Notes: generated from the letters alone by a model not told the origin. A stretch of DNA of 27,272 nt from Sphingobacteriaceae bacterium UBA6709 (GCA_002454425.1 DKIV01000015.1:101562-128833), one strand, 5' to 3'; positions 7,656 to 16,598 are shown, numbered from the stretch's first letter. Numbers and translations: made by a program.

Positions 7656-8047
7656 ACCTTCAACCCTCCTACCATTCCAAAGAGAATAACTGAAAACACC
7701 AGCAAGGTGATGAACACGTATAGATAATCTTTTTCTACGGCGAATCCGATGGCAGAAAAGAATATGCGCAAAATGGGCGTGGCAAGCAGTATTACAATAC
7801 CTAATTGTATTATTGACATACCATCGAAGGATAAGAGCCCGGTAAAAATTCCCTGCAAATGGCGGTACTGCTCTGGCGCACCATTGAATACATGATACTC
7901 CGGGCGTGCCGAGCCAAAGTGAAGCAGATAGATCACCCCTCCTATCAGGGCGATAATGCTGGCAGAGAAAACTCCTATTCTTAACAAGCGAGCGACCAGC
8001 ATGGCCACATCAGCATCGGATCTAAAAAGTTGCGTCAGTTTCTTCAT
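7652..8047 (-). CDS. DUF1634 membrane protein
   Basis: 131 residues with three hydrophobic segments: about 20-43 (LLRIGVFSASIIALIGGVIYLLHF), 77-101 (SIIQLGIVILLATPILRIFFSAIGF) and 106-128 (DYLYVFITLLVFSVILFGMVGGL). The pattern and the position directly beside a TauE/SafE permease are those of DUF1634 proteins, whose biochemical role is unknown; an accessory subunit of the permease is the common guess. It overlaps both neighbours by 4 nt (ATGA at 8044-8047 and 7652-7655), so all three are translated from one message. Confidence 0.82.
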   Translation of the reverse strand: MKKLTQLFRSDADVAMLVARLLRIGVFSASIIALIGGVIYLLHFGSARPEYHVFNGAPEQYRHLQGIFTGLLSFDGMSIIQLGIVILLATPILRIFFSAIGFAVEKDYLYVFITLLVFSVILFGMVGGLKV

Positions 8048-8880
8048 AGTTTTCCTGTTAAGCCATTATAAATCATCTCCATTGCCAGCAAACTGATAAT
8101 GATACTGAACAAAATACGCAGCTTTTTAACACTGGCTCCCGGCAGAATACGCGAACCGGTGAACGCGCCCGCGAGAACGCCTATTACCACAGGCATAGCC
8201 AATCCTGGATCAATATATCCTCGTTGAAAATACACTACGGCACTGGCCGCGGCAGTAACACCGATCATAAAATTACTCGTAGTCGTGCTAACCTTGAAAG
8301 GAATGCGCATAACGGTATCCATGGCGAGTACTTTCAGAGCTCCCGAGCCAATGCCTAACAGGCCGGATATCACACCGGCAATAGTCATTAATGAATATCC
8401 ACCGATGACATTCTGTACTTTATATATCACCGTTTGCCCGCCTGCGGGATAGGATCCGTCCAGCTTCAGCTTGCGGGCCAAAGCACTACGACTTTCAGTT
8501 TCGGCATCTTCATTCTTTTTCCTGAGCGACATTGCGGCTGAAAAAAGCAATACGAGTCCAAAAAGGATTGCTATAACATGAGGGGAAACAAATTCGGCGA
8601 TCAGCGCACCGACAATGGCACCCGTTGTTGTTCCGATTTCCAGAAACATGCCGATCCTGATATTGGTGATGCCTTCCTTAATATAGGCGGCTGCCGATCC
8701 GGAAGACGTAGCAATAGAAGCTACCAGAGCACAGCCTATTGCGTACCTGATATCTACGTTAAATACCAGTGTTAACAACGGAATAATAACAACACCGCCT
8801 CCCAATCCCGTTAAGGAACCAAGAAGACCTGCCAGATAAGCACCGACAAGAAGAATGAGGGTAAATATTAAAATCGTCAA
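8044..8880 (-). CDS. TauE/SafE-family sulfite/anion exporter permease
   Basis: Predicted inner-membrane exporter of the TauE/SafE (DUF81) family, linked elsewhere to sulfite, sulfoacetate or other small-anion efflux. 278 residues with about eight hydrophobic helices. The two family repeats are visible: LAGLLGSLTGLGGGVVIIPLLTL at the N-terminus and ISGLLGIGSGALKVLAMDTVMRIPFKVSTTTSNFMIGVTA in the second half, each with the glycine-rich G-x-G-G/G-S-G turn. The start is a TTG at 8880; no in-frame ATG exists near the N-terminus, and the family motif begins about 20 residues later, so the TTG is needed. It lies 31 nt after ppx and overlaps DUF1634 by 4 nt. The substrate cannot be read from sequence. 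Confidence 0.87.
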   Translation of the reverse strand: MTILIFTLILLVGAYLAGLLGSLTGLGGGVVIIPLLTLVFNVDIRYAIGCALVASIATSSGSAAAYIKEGITNIRIGMFLEIGTTTGAIVGALIAEFVSPHVIAILFGLVLLFSAAMSLRKKNEDAETESRSALARKLKLDGSYPAGGQTVIYKVQNVIGGYSLMTIAGVISGLLGIGSGALKVLAMDTVMRIPFKVSTTTSNFMIGVTAAASAVVYFQRGYIDPGLAMPVVIGVLAGAFTGSRILPGASVKKLRILFSIIISLLAMEMIYNGLTGKL

Positions 8881-8911
8881 AACTACTTTTAAAAAAGGCG
8901 CAATATAATGC

Positions 8912-9802
8912 TTAATGTCCTTTCTTGAGAATATTTTTGTCTATCAGGGTATTAATAATTCCATCGACCAAGCCAACACGAGGCACAAATATGCTGCGTA
9001 TTCCCGCCCATTTCATCACGGTAAGATATATTTCGCAGGCCGGAATAATTACATCCGCGCGGTCATGGTTAAGATCAAGCAAGCTGATACGTTCCTTTAG
9101 AGAATGTGAGCTAAGAAACTTATACAAATCATTTAACTTATTGATAGACATCGGCTTGCCATCTTTCTCTTCCGACATACGGAAAAGCTTGTTTATATTT
9201 CCGCCGGTACCTATGCCTAAGAGATGCTTAAAGTCTTTAGTATGTTCGCGAATCCATTCACGCATAGACTCCCAGGTTTCCGGCCGATCGGCATTATCGA
9301 GCATTCTTACTGTGCCGATAGGAAAAGATCTTGAAACCAGCACCTTCCCTTCATTAAAAACCGACAACTCTGTACTTCCGCCACCTACATCAATGTAAAG
9401 ATAAGTTTTATCAATATCGAGATTCTCCGCAATATGGGTAGAATAGATGATGTTAGCCTCCTTCTGGCCTTCCACAATTTCAAGGTTTACGCCAGCCTCG
9501 GTGCGTACGCGTTGCACCAGCTCCGCACCATTTGTCGCTTCACGCATCGCGGAAGTGGCGCAGGCCATATAATCCTCCACCTTGAACACTTCCATTAATT
9601 GCCGGAAGGCGGTCATCGTTTTAACAAGTTCATCGCCCTTACCACTTGATATGAACTTATCAAGAAAGGCGTCGTCTCCCAGTCGCAAGGGTACGCGCAC
9701 CAAGGTATTTTTCTTAAACTCTACCTTATGATTTTTTTGAACAATCTCTGCTATCAGTAAACGCACCGCGTTTGAACCAATATCTATAGCTCCGTATCTC
9801 AA
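8912..9802 (-). CDS. ppx: Exopolyphosphatase, Ppx/GppA family (short form)
   Basis: Hydrolyses terminal phosphates of polyphosphate and/or pppGpp. 296 residues: only the two ASKHA-fold (actin-like) domains, without the C-terminal HD-like domain of the roughly 500-aa enterobacterial Ppx. Nucleotide/phosphate loops are clear: YGAIDIGSNAVRLL at 3-16, the EGQKEA segment near 111-116 carrying the catalytic glutamate, DVGGGSTEL at 138-146, and GIGTGGNINKL. The start is a TTG at 9802 that overlaps the ppk TGA (TTGA). An in-frame TAA two codons upstream and the immediate YGAIDIGSN motif leave no normal alternative. Downstream of ppk, it forms the degrading half of the polyphosphate cycle. Confidence 0.93.
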   Translation of the reverse strand: MRYGAIDIGSNAVRLLIAEIVQKNHKVEFKKNTLVRVPLRLGDDAFLDKFISSGKGDELVKTMTAFRQLMEVFKVEDYMACATSAMREATNGAELVQRVRTEAGVNLEIVEGQKEANIIYSTHIAENLDIDKTYLYIDVGGGSTELSVFNEGKVLVSRSFPIGTVRMLDNADRPETWESMREWIREHTKDFKHLLGIGTGGNINKLFRMSEEKDGKPMSINKLNDLYKFLSSHSLKERISLLDLNHDRADVIIPACEIYLTVMKWAGIRSIFVPRVGLVDGIINTLIDKNILKKGH

Positions 9803-11853
9803 GATTTATTTTTTTCTTTTAAGTAATTGTATATATCAGTCTGAGCCCTGTATTTCCTGCCTCTGCCAGCCTTAACGTATCTGTTGTTATGTTGCCGGTT
9901 GATAATACGAGCTTTGGTATTATCTTTCAACTGCAAGGCAATCATATCCTTGATTTCTTGTTTGATTTCCGCATCGTAAATAGGAAAGCCTACCTCCAAT
10001 CGCTTATCCAGATTACGTGTCATAAAGTCGGCTGAAGACATGAAGATTTTCTCGTCGCCACAGTTATGAAAAATCCATATCCGGGCATGTTCAAGGTAAC
10101 GATCGACGATACTTATCACCTTAATGTTATCACTGATACCAGGAATACCAGGAATCAGACAGCACATACCGCGAACTATTAACTGAATAGGAACCCCTTC
10201 CTGACTCGTGGCATATAGTTTCCTTATCATTTCCTCGTCGGCCAGGCTGTTCATCTTAAGCGTAATGCCGGCAGGTTTCCCTTCTTTAAAGTTCTGCGTT
10301 TCGCGATCTATCAGCTCATAAACTTTCTTTCGCGTTTCAAGAGGCGATACCACAAGATGTTTATAATTACCATAGAACACCTTTTTTTCGAGCCCCCGGA
10401 ACAATCTCTTCAATTCACGTCCAATGGACTGATTAGTGGTCAGCAAGCTATGATCGCAATAGATTTTCGCGGTTTTCTCGTTGAAGTTGCCTGTCGCCAA
10501 CATCGAATAATAAACCGTTTTACGCTTTTCCATTCTTGAAATCAGGCAGATCTTAGAATGCACTTTATAGTCGATAACGCCATAATTCACCAGGATACCT
10601 TCCTCTTCCAGACGACGACTCCAGTAAATGTTATTCTGCTCGTCAAAACGAGCTTTAAGCTCTATCAGACAATGAACGTGTTTTCCATTTTTAGACGCGT
10701 TTATAAGCGCGTTTATAACCCGTGAATTTTGAGCCAACCGATATAAGGTAATATGGATGTCTTTCACCTTGGGATCAATCGCGGCCTCACGTAAAAGGTG
10801 AATAATGTAGTCAAAAGACTGATACGGGAGGTTAATAAGATAGTCGCGTTTAGCCATCTGTGCAAAGATGCTCCTTCCCGGCACGAGCTGTCGAACTTCC
10901 AGAGGTTCCATTTTAGGATACTCCAATTCTCTTCGTCCGACGTTCGGAAACGTTATAAAATCCTTAAAGCTGTGATAGCGGTTGCCGGGGATTAAGTTAT
11001 CACTATCCAGCTGAAGTTTATTCACTAAATAATGCAGCATCTCCGGCGGCATGGCATTGTCATATAACAAGCGCATCGGCTTGCCCTTACGGCGCTTAAG
11101 CAAGCTTCTGCTTAATGTTTCTATGAACTTCTCGCTAACGCTCCTGTCAATTTCAATCTCCGCATCACGTGTTAGCTGAATAGAATATGCTTCAATCTGG
11201 GGAAAGTCGAACGTAAAATATATATCGTCAAGACAGTACCTGATAATATCGTCAAGAAGAGTAACGAACTTGAGCTCATTAGTTTCAGGAAGCACGATAA
11301 AACGTTCCAGACTATCTGTAGGGATTTCCATCAGGCTGTACCTGAATTTATTCTTCTTGCTCAACCGCACAAAGAAATATATCGCGCGGTCGCGCATCTC
11401 AGGAAAAGGCTTGTTTTCATCCAACATGATAGGCACCAGGTTCGACAAAAGCTTTTCTCTGAAATACTTTCGAACGAACATCCCCCGCTGCACATTCAGC
11501 TGATGCTCATTGATAATGAAGATACGCTCCTCAGCTAACTCAGGAATGATTTCCTTCTCGTACAGATCGTCAAACTTCTTCTCAAGCCGCACTACCAGTT
11601 CCTTAATTTCATTAAGGATCTTCTTGGGATTGTACCCCAGCTGAATTTTTGCTTTTGAGTTAATCCCCGATAGACGACTAAGTGTCGCTACCCTGACGCG
11701 ATAGAACTCATCAAGATTTGAAGAAAATATTGCGAGGAAACGCAGACGCTCAATTAATGGCACCCGCTTGTCTGCAGCCTCCTGTAGCACCCGTTCATTG
11801 AACTGCAGCCAACTTATCTCTCGATTTATTAAAGGTAATTTTTGAATTAACAT
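9799..11853 (-). CDS. ppk1: Polyphosphate kinase 1
   Basis: Reversibly polymerises the gamma-phosphate of ATP into polyphosphate. 684 residues, normal for PPK1. The N-terminal domain starts with the signature NREISWLQFNERVLQEA and SNLDEFYRVR (residues 9-54). The two phospholipase-D-like C-terminal domains carry the active-site histidines: His432 in DYKVHSKICLI, the expected autophosphorylated residue (E. coli His435 equivalent), and His589 in DRYLEHARIWIF (His592 equivalent). HVHCLIELKARFDEQNNI near 392-408 and MLATGNFNEKTA near 451-462 are also typical. It is first in the run ppk-ppx-tauE-DUF1634-murI, so its promoter, in 11854-12218, probably drives all five genes. Confidence 0.97.
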   Translation of the reverse strand: MLIQKLPLINREISWLQFNERVLQEAADKRVPLIERLRFLAIFSSNLDEFYRVRVATLSRLSGINSKAKIQLGYNPKKILNEIKELVVRLEKKFDDLYEKEIIPELAEERIFIINEHQLNVQRGMFVRKYFREKLLSNLVPIMLDENKPFPEMRDRAIYFFVRLSKKNKFRYSLMEIPTDSLERFIVLPETNELKFVTLLDDIIRYCLDDIYFTFDFPQIEAYSIQLTRDAEIEIDRSVSEKFIETLSRSLLKRRKGKPMRLLYDNAMPPEMLHYLVNKLQLDSDNLIPGNRYHSFKDFITFPNVGRRELEYPKMEPLEVRQLVPGRSIFAQMAKRDYLINLPYQSFDYIIHLLREAAIDPKVKDIHITLYRLAQNSRVINALINASKNGKHVHCLIELKARFDEQNNIYWSRRLEEEGILVNYGVIDYKVHSKICLISRMEKRKTVYYSMLATGNFNEKTAKIYCDHSLLTTNQSIGRELKRLFRGLEKKVFYGNYKHLVVSPLETRKKVYELIDRETQNFKEGKPAGITLKMNSLADEEMIRKLYATSQEGVPIQLIVRGMCCLIPGIPGISDNIKVISIVDRYLEHARIWIFHNCGDEKIFMSSADFMTRNLDKRLEVGFPIYDAEIKQEIKDMIALQLKDNTKARIINRQHNNRYVKAGRGRKYRAQTDIYNYLKEKNKS

Positions 11854-12218
11854 TCGAATTTTCTTATGGCACCACAGATCGACGCAAAACTCTACATATT
11901 AATGTTAACATAATATTAAAAAAACCACATTTACGTGGGTATTTTAACATCAACATCAGCCTATTTAAGTTAAAGTATGATTATTTTCTATAATTGCGAT
12001 ACTTTTTATACAAGTTAAAAACATCTTTGTTTAAAGATTCAGGCCTTATTCTATTCAGGAATTCTTAATTTCGCATCAAGGATACGGCAGGATTGTGAAC
12101 AGCATTTTAGGCTACAAGTGATACTGCCAGCGACAGCATAAACGAAACATCAGTATATCGTCTTCCAGAAGCTTCACCTAAAGGGGCGATACGCTAACAT
12201 AAACATAAATAAATAGAC
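11854..12218. other. Divergent intergenic region between ppk and yajQ
   Basis: This 365-bp AT-rich region must hold the promoters of the ppk run (minus) and yajQ (plus). No full TAnnTTTG box with a spaced TTTG is seen on either strand; TAATTTCG near 12067 is one mismatch away and could serve yajQ, giving a long leader. A weak hairpin (TATCGTC with GGCGATA, about 12153-12192) lies in that leader. No small gene or RNA is apparent. Confidence 0.35.
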
Positions 12219-12710
12219 ATGCCTTCTTTTGACATTGTAAGCAAAATAGATGCTCAGACTCTCGATAACGCCATTAATAACGCGAAGAAGGAGATATTGA
12301 ACCGTTATGATTTTCACGACTCTAAAAGCAGTATAGAGCTCGACAAGAAAACGAACGAGATTACCGTTATCACGGAAAATGATATGCGTATGAAAGCGAT
12401 TCAGGATTCTATCATTTCAAGAATGATGAAACAACATCTTGATCCCGGCGCCCTGGACATGGGAAGCGAGGAATACGCCTCCGGAAATATGATACGTAAA
12501 GAGATCAAAATTAAGGAAGGCATAGATAAAGAGACATCTAAAAAAATCGTTAAGGCGATTAAGGATAGCGCACTGAAAGTTCAGGCTTCTATTATGGATG
12601 AGCAGATAAGAGTGCAGGGGAAAAAGATCGATGACTTGCAGTCGGTCATCTCGATGCTAAGAGGCAACGACTTTGGTCAGCCTTTGCAGTTCATTAATAT
12701 GCGCAACTAA
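12219..12710 (+). CDS. yajQ: YajQ-family nucleotide-binding protein
   Basis: 163-residue cytoplasmic protein of the UPF0234/YajQ family, built of two ferredoxin-like repeats. Members bind nucleic acid or nucleotides; the Xanthomonas homologue binds cyclic di-GMP. The family start PSFDIVSKID, the KEILNRYDFHDSKSSIEL segment, the central ENDMRMKAIQDS...RMMKQHLDP, the KEIKIKEGID...KKIVKAIKDS repeat and the conserved C-terminus (VQGKKIDDLQSVISMLRGNDFGQPLQFINMR) are all present, and the length is standard. The signal-binding role in this organism is not established. It is monocistronic with its own downstream hairpin. Confidence 0.95.
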   Translation: MPSFDIVSKIDAQTLDNAINNAKKEILNRYDFHDSKSSIELDKKTNEITVITENDMRMKAIQDSIISRMMKQHLDPGALDMGSEEYASGNMIRKEIKIKEGIDKETSKKIVKAIKDSALKVQASIMDEQIRVQGKKIDDLQSVISMLRGNDFGQPLQFINMRN

Positions 12711-12717
12711 TCTTTTC

Positions 12718-12754
12718 AGGATATAGTTCTGAGATGTTCCCGGAACTATATCCT
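12718..12754 (+). terminator. Terminator-like hairpin after yajQ
   Basis: Starting 8 nt after the yajQ stop, a perfect 12-bp stem (12718-12729 with 12743-12754) encloses a 13-nt loop. Only a short pyrimidine run (TTCCT) follows, so termination efficiency is uncertain. Confidence 0.65.
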
Positions 12755-13118
12755 TCCTACGGCTTCAGTTTAGTAACAATGCTATTGAGAGGGAGCTAAA
12801 ACTGTAACATCTTTAAAATAAGATGAGCTCGACCGGGCCAGCTGCACTAAAAAATTTCCGTTTTAAAAGACGTTTATATCACTTTTAAACAAAAGGAAAA
12901 AGCCATTTCAGAAAGTCAAAAAACAGCCTCCTAAACCCTAAATTCAGCACCGAATCCTACCTATTATTACGAAAAACGCAAGAGAATGCCTCGGGGTGAT
13001 CCCTGTGTTTAACTATAAATTAACCCACCCCCTTTAACCGAAAAGTAGATTGTCAGCATTGGCGAGATTCGCACATATAAAACCTACCTGAGATCACTTT
13101 TTAGCCCACTTAAAGTCA
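12755..13118. other. Intergenic region upstream of the stress-protein gene
   Basis: Between the yajQ hairpin and the usp promoter I see no gene of useful length, no RNA motif and no repeat. Short frames present (under 20 codons) lack promoter context. Confidence 0.35.
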
Positions 13119-13149
13119 TTTTCCTGGTTAATATTAACAGCTATATTTA
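13119..13149 (+). promoter_or_regulatory. Candidate usp promoter with a palindrome in the spacer
   Basis: TATATTTA at 13142-13149 is one base off the -7 consensus, and a T-rich tetramer at 13119-13122 is 19 nt upstream. A perfect 12-bp palindrome GTTAATATTAAC (13127-13138) sits exactly between the two elements, an ideal place for a repressor or regulator. The start codon follows at 13171. Confidence 0.45.
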
Positions 13150-13170
13150 TTTCAATAAACCAAAAATGAT

Positions 13171-13995
13171 ATGAAAACATTAATTGTAGCCACCGACTTC
13201 TCTCAGGACGCAAACATCGCTTTAGAGTATGCGGCCTCGTTAGCGAAAGTAATTGATGCCAAAGTCATTATATATAATTCATATATGCTGCCTGCACACG
13301 CAGCCAATGCCGTTATTCCTTCGGAAGCGGTAGAAAAGCTTCTTTCTTCTAACCAAACACGCCTGGAGCAGCTTGCCTGTCGGATAGCTAACAGGTATAG
13401 AATTGAAACCGACTGGGCGTGTAGCATGGGCGATATTTGCTTTGAGCTCGACGCTCAGGTTGAAAAATATCAGGCCGACGCGGTAGTAATGGGTATGCGG
13501 GGAAATTCCATTGATCAGAAGCTCTTCGGAAACATCACCACAACGGTAATACGACATGCCCGCTTTCCGGTATTGGTAGTACCGAAGGAAGTATCGTTCA
13601 CTAGCATAGAACGTATTCTCTTTGCCTGCGACCTCAACTGCCGCTTTTCATTGCAAACATTAAAAATGCTGAATGAAGTCGCCCATATGCTGAACGCCCA
13701 GGTGCAGGTATTGCATGTTGAATCCGTAAAAAAAGAAAAACAACTTGTGCTTGCCGGAGAACCTATGAACGATATAGATATGCATCTTGAGGGTGTAGAT
13801 CACGATTATAAAGACATCGAAGGGCAAAGCATCATCAAGGGAATAGAAACAGGCATGAAGGAATTTCAGGCTGATATGCTCGTTATGGTGCCTCAACGAT
13901 ATGGATTCTGGAACTCACTCATTCACAAGAGCAAAACTTGCGAAATGGCAGCGAGAACAAAAGTCCCTTTGCTTTCAATACCTAATTACAAATAG
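13171..13995 (+). CDS. Tandem-domain universal stress protein
   Basis: 274 residues made of two UspA domains. Domain 1 (about 1-141) starts KTLIVATDFSQDANIALEYAASLAK and ends with an ATP-binding signature GMRGNSIDQKLFGNITTTVIRHARFPVLVVP, close to G-x2-G-x9-G-(S/T/N). Domain 2 (about 146-274) starts ERILFACDLNCRFSLQTL; its final segment LVMVPQRYGFWNSLIHKSKTCEMAARTKVPLLSIP lacks the G-x2-G motif, so only the first domain probably binds ATP. Such two-domain Usps are frequent in Bacteroidota and are linked to oxygen or stationary-phase stress; the exact trigger here is unknown. Transcribed alone, with a palindromic promoter and a strong terminator. Confidence 0.92.
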   Translation: MKTLIVATDFSQDANIALEYAASLAKVIDAKVIIYNSYMLPAHAANAVIPSEAVEKLLSSNQTRLEQLACRIANRYRIETDWACSMGDICFELDAQVEKYQADAVVMGMRGNSIDQKLFGNITTTVIRHARFPVLVVPKEVSFTSIERILFACDLNCRFSLQTLKMLNEVAHMLNAQVQVLHVESVKKEKQLVLAGEPMNDIDMHLEGVDHDYKDIEGQSIIKGIETGMKEFQADMLVMVPQRYGFWNSLIHKSKTCEMAARTKVPLLSIPNYK

Positions 13996-14010
13996 ATCCC
14001 TCGTTGATTA

Positions 14011-14037
14011 GGGGCCGCATAAAACGGCCCCTTTTTT
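14011..14037 (+). terminator. Rho-independent terminator after usp
   Basis: GGGGCCG (14011-14017), 7-nt loop, CGGCCCC (14025-14031), then six T residues. This is the most classical intrinsic terminator in the window; it starts 15 nt after the usp stop. Confidence 0.93.
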
Positions 14038-14119
14038 ATTGCGTAAAATTCATATTATTAACACACACTGTGTTTTAATAGAAAGCAGATTACAGGGCGA
14101 CTTGCTCAATGCATGAAGA

Positions 14120-14332
14120 TCACGCTTCACTGATATTGAAACCTTTAGATGTCACCGCATCCTTAATATGCTGAGCGTCGAGATGATCTTCCGCTTCGAT
14201 AGAGAGCACCTTTGATGGATTAACGGTATCTACCTGCCAGCTTTTAACACCATCCAGACTATCCAATGCCGGACCAACCGCAGCAATACATCCAGAGCAA
14301 TTGATATTTGTATTAAACTTAAAACTCTTCAT
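14120..14332 (-). CDS. Small heavy-metal-associated (CopZ-like) protein
   Basis: 70-residue soluble protein consisting of one HMA ferredoxin-like domain. The metal site is N-C-S-G-C at residues 11-15 (Cys12 and Cys15), after a beta strand (KSFKFNTNI) and before the first helix (IAAVGPALDSL); DHLDAQHIKDAVTSKGF forms the second helix. The canonical M/H-x-C-x-x-C has Asn before the first Cys rather than Thr, and no Met precedes it. It lies 49 nt downstream of copA on the same strand, so a role as cytosolic copper chaperone or CopA partner is likely. A short hairpin AACACA-CAC-TGTGTT (14060-14074) lies downstream. Confidence 0.85.
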   Translation of the reverse strand: MKSFKFNTNINCSGCIAAVGPALDSLDGVKSWQVDTVNPSKVLSIEAEDHLDAQHIKDAVTSKGFNISEA

Positions 14333-14381
14333 AACTATCTTTATTAATTAATTTATGATAAAACACTTCTATTTTCACCCC

Positions 14382-16598
14382 TCATAGGCTAATGAATCGC
14401 AATCGCAGGCTATTGGCAACCACACTAACGCTACTCAAAGCCATAGCAGCGCCTGCTATCATGGGATTGAGCAAAAATCCATTGATCGGATACAACAATC
14501 CGGCAGCCAGGGGAATGCCTATAATATTATAAATAAAAGCCCAGAAAAGATTTTGCCTGATTACTGATGCCGTTTTATAGGACAACCGCAAGGCTTTAGG
14601 CACCTGAACCAAATCCGAAGAGATCAGGGTGATACGAGCTATGTCCATCGCTATATCCGCTCCCTGTCCCATAGCAATACTAAGGTCAGCCACAGCCAAG
14701 GCCTCACTGTCGTTAATTCCATCACCGATCATAGCGACCTTTTGACCTTGTTCCTGTAACGTACGCACATAATTAGCCTTGTCAGCAGGCAACATAGAAG
14801 CCCGGAACTCACTGATATTCATTTTGCTCGCGATTGCCGCAGCGGTATGTTCATTGTCTCCGGTTAACATGATCACCTTTATTCCCATTTCCTTTAAACG
14901 GGAAATAGCCTGTCCCGAGTTTTCTTTCACCTTATCTGCAATAGCCACTAACGCCAATACTCTCGATTCTCCGGCAAAAGCAACCACAGTATATGCTAAG
15001 TCGTACCAACGATTTAACAGGGCGGACTGCCGTGGGTCCAGGGCAAAACCATACGTTTCTATCAGTTTAATATTTCCAACCAGATACCTTTCACCGTTAT
15101 ACATAGCACTTATCCCTCCCCCCGGAACGGCAACGAAAGAACTGATCTCCAATTGTTCAAAGTTAGCGAGATCCAATGCTGCGAAGGCTTCAGCCAAAGG
15201 ATGTTCCGAACGTTGTTCAATGTTCTTCAACAAGGTCAGATAAGATTGGCAATCCAGATCCTCAGCCATATTTACATCGATTACGCGCGGTTTCCCTTCT
15301 GTGATAGTACCCGTCTTATCCAGCACTACAACATCGATGGCTCTGGCGCGTTCCAAACTTTCAGCATCCCTGATTAAAATACCGTTCTCAGCCCCTTTAC
15401 CTACGCCAACCATGATGGCAGTGGGCGTAGCCAGTCCCATAGCACAGGGACATGCAATAACCAACACCGTAACCATGGACAATAAAGCCAGCGAGAAGGC
15501 ATTCTCTACGCCCGAGAGCATCCAAACCACGAAACAAAGTGCCGCGATACTTATGACTACAGGTACAAAAATACCTGCAATCTTATCTACCAAACGTTGT
15601 ACAGGAGCCTTACTATCTTGGGCACGGCGCACGGTAGCGATGATATGAGCCAGCAAGGTATCCTCACCAACTTTCGAAGCTATAAAACTAAAGCTTCCCT
15701 TCTGATTAATTGTTCCTGCCAGCACTCTTGCTCCGGCATCCTTAAGTACAGCGATCGCTTCGCCGGAGATTGCGGACTCATCGACATATGACTGCCCCTC
15801 ATCAACCAGTCCATCCACGGGAATTTTCTCGCCAGGTTTTACCAGCAGGCGATCGCCAACTTTCACATTGCTTATCAGCACAGTTTCCTGCCGACCATCA
15901 GCAACAAGTCGCACCACCTCATTAGGTTGTAATCCAATCAACTTACGCAAAGCGATACCGGTATCAGCTTTCGCATTTTCTTCCAAATAGCGGCCTAGCA
16001 GAATAAAACAGATCACCACTGCCGACGCCTCAAAATACACATGCACATCCAGCCCCTTAGCTATCCAGAAATCAGGAAAAACGGTATTGAAAACGCTGAA
16101 AAGATAAGCTATGCCGGTACCAGTGGCCACCAGCGTATCCATGTTTGCCTGGCGATGCTTCGCTAACATCCATGCTTTCACAAAGAACTCCCGCCCAAAT
16201 ACCAACACTACAGGGCTTGCTAATGCCCACATAATGAAATTGACGTATGGCAAATGCATAAAAAACATTGCCAACACCACCAGCGGCAGCGTAAATAAGG
16301 ATGAAAGAATCAGGCGCTGCTTTGATCGCTCATTTTTCTCCGCAAGTTCCTCCTGCATATCTACCGACTGCCCCTGAACTTTGTCTATCAAAAGATCATA
16401 ACCCACAGACTGCACAGCACTTTTTAAAGCGGCAGCATCTACTACTGAACTATCATAAGTGATATTAGCAGAACCACTGGCAAAATTAACTTCAGCCTCC
16501 ACCACTCCTTCCTGAGCTCTTAATATACTTTGCGCACTTGCAGCACAGGACGCGCAACTCAGTCCCGTTACGGGAAAACTCTCTATTATGGTATTCAT
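14382..16598 (-). CDS. copA: Copper-exporting P1B-type ATPase
   Basis: ATP-driven export of monovalent copper across the inner membrane. From the ATG at 16598 it has 738 residues; an upstream in-frame extension of 14 codons is possible but hydrophobic and unlike the family. Order: one N-terminal HMA domain with GLSCASC (Cys15, Cys18), transmembrane helices, the actuator loop with ESAISGEAIAV (SGEA instead of the usual TGES; the glutamate is kept), the metal-path motif ACPCAMG (Cys383, Cys385), the phosphorylated Asp427 in DKTGT, the nucleotide-site SEHPLAEA (His466), GDGIND at 625-630, and C-terminal helices with NxxGIPLAAG and MAxSSVSVVxNSLRL. CPC plus these helices indicate copper/silver type. 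It is followed by the small HMA protein. Confidence 0.95.
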   Translation of the reverse strand: MNTIIESFPVTGLSCASCAASAQSILRAQEGVVEAEVNFASGSANITYDSSVVDAAALKSAVQSVGYDLLIDKVQGQSVDMQEELAEKNERSKQRLILSSLFTLPLVVLAMFFMHLPYVNFIMWALASPVVLVFGREFFVKAWMLAKHRQANMDTLVATGTGIAYLFSVFNTVFPDFWIAKGLDVHVYFEASAVVICFILLGRYLEENAKADTGIALRKLIGLQPNEVVRLVADGRQETVLISNVKVGDRLLVKPGEKIPVDGLVDEGQSYVDESAISGEAIAVLKDAGARVLAGTINQKGSFSFIASKVGEDTLLAHIIATVRRAQDSKAPVQRLVDKIAGIFVPVVISIAALCFVVWMLSGVENAFSLALLSMVTVLVIACPCAMGLATPTAIMVGVGKGAENGILIRDAESLERARAIDVVVLDKTGTITEGKPRVIDVNMAEDLDCQSYLTLLKNIEQRSEHPLAEAFAALDLANFEQLEISSFVAVPGGGISAMYNGERYLVGNIKLIETYGFALDPRQSALLNRWYDLAYTVVAFAGESRVLALVAIADKVKENSGQAISRLKEMGIKVIMLTGDNEHTAAAIASKMNISEFRASMLPADKANYVRTLQEQGQKVAMIGDGINDSEALAVADLSIAMGQGADIAMDIARITLISSDLVQVPKALRLSYKTASVIRQNLFWAFIYNIIGIPLAAGLLYPINGFLLNPMIAGAAMALSSVSVVANSLRLRFISL

